This document shows positions 12,447 to 12,500 of a stretch of DNA of 12,500 nucleotides, in pieces. Made by a program: the position numbers and the translations under genes. The notes beneath the pieces are model-generated. The model worked only from the letters and a program-made list of their open reading frames with translations, was not told the DNA's origin and made no database searches. The DNA comes from Euryarchaeota archaeon UBA58 (GTDB taxonomy: Archaea; Thermoplasmatota; Poseidoniia; Poseidoniales; Thalassarchaeaceae). Location: NCBI GenBank assembly GCA_002498525.1, contig DAHR01000013.1:257420-269919 (forward strand), given 5' to 3'. Within the stretch, counting starts at the first letter, position 1. The number at the start of each line of letters is the position of its first letter.

Positions 12447-12500
12447 GGCCCTCGCTCCGCGAGAAACCCCTTCATGGTGACGCAAGGACAGATTCTGAGG
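12447..12500. other. Upstream region of mutM to the window edge, with a hairpin over the SD
   Basis: On the minus strand CTCGC, loop GGA, GCGAG (12451-12463) forms a 5-bp stem whose 3' arm overlaps the GAGGG ribosome-binding site of mutM. It could dampen translation initiation, but a stem this short also arises by chance. No gene is visible in the remaining bases to 12500. Confidence 0.25.

Overview
The window looks like ordinary chromosomal DNA of a free-living prokaryote with mid-range GC. It is densely packed, carries no rRNA, tRNA, CRISPR array, transposase or phage gene that I can see, and mixes ATG, GTG and TTG starts. Lineage is not settled. The Fpg protein has the wording and the Cx4C zinc finger familiar from Alphaproteobacteria, and several genes have Shine-Dalgarno sites (one perfect AGGAGG), which suggests a Gram-negative, probably aquatic bacterium. 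The acidic membrane protein beside a zinc-ribbon gene, and TATA-like boxes just ahead of two starts, leave a marine planktonic archaeon possible.

Layout. The left edge holds the 5' end of a minus-strand membrane protein missing its 3' part. Divergent from it run a YbaK/ProX-type deacylase and a SMUG1-type uracil-DNA glycosylase, 5 nt apart. A 240-bp gap follows with a CACAGAG-rich imperfect inverted repeat and what may be the C-terminal scar of a lost minus-strand gene. Next come a long-chain acyl-CoA synthetase and, 12 nt later, a LysE/RhtB exporter. These converge on a minus-strand pair of unknown function: a double zinc-ribbon protein with a hydrophobic tail and a three-helix membrane protein. 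Divergent from the pair is a 1105-residue fused isobutyryl-CoA mutase (IcmF), closed by a strong perfect hairpin.

The right third holds a 61-residue one-helix membrane protein, a minus-strand aquaporin preceded by a 206-residue protein of unknown family, a DltE-like short-chain dehydrogenase, and fpg, which meets the dehydrogenase tail to tail with 1 nt between stops.

Functional themes: acyl-CoA metabolism (fatty-acid activation and carbon-skeleton rearrangement of branched acyl-CoA by IcmF), base-excision repair (SMUG1 for uracil, Fpg for oxidised purines), tRNA editing, and small-molecule transport. I see no defence system and no clear novel multi-gene machine. The least explained parts are the zinc-ribbon/membrane pair, the 206-residue orphan, the aquaporin lacking its selectivity-filter arginine, and the repeat plus gene scar ahead of the acyl-CoA synthetase.
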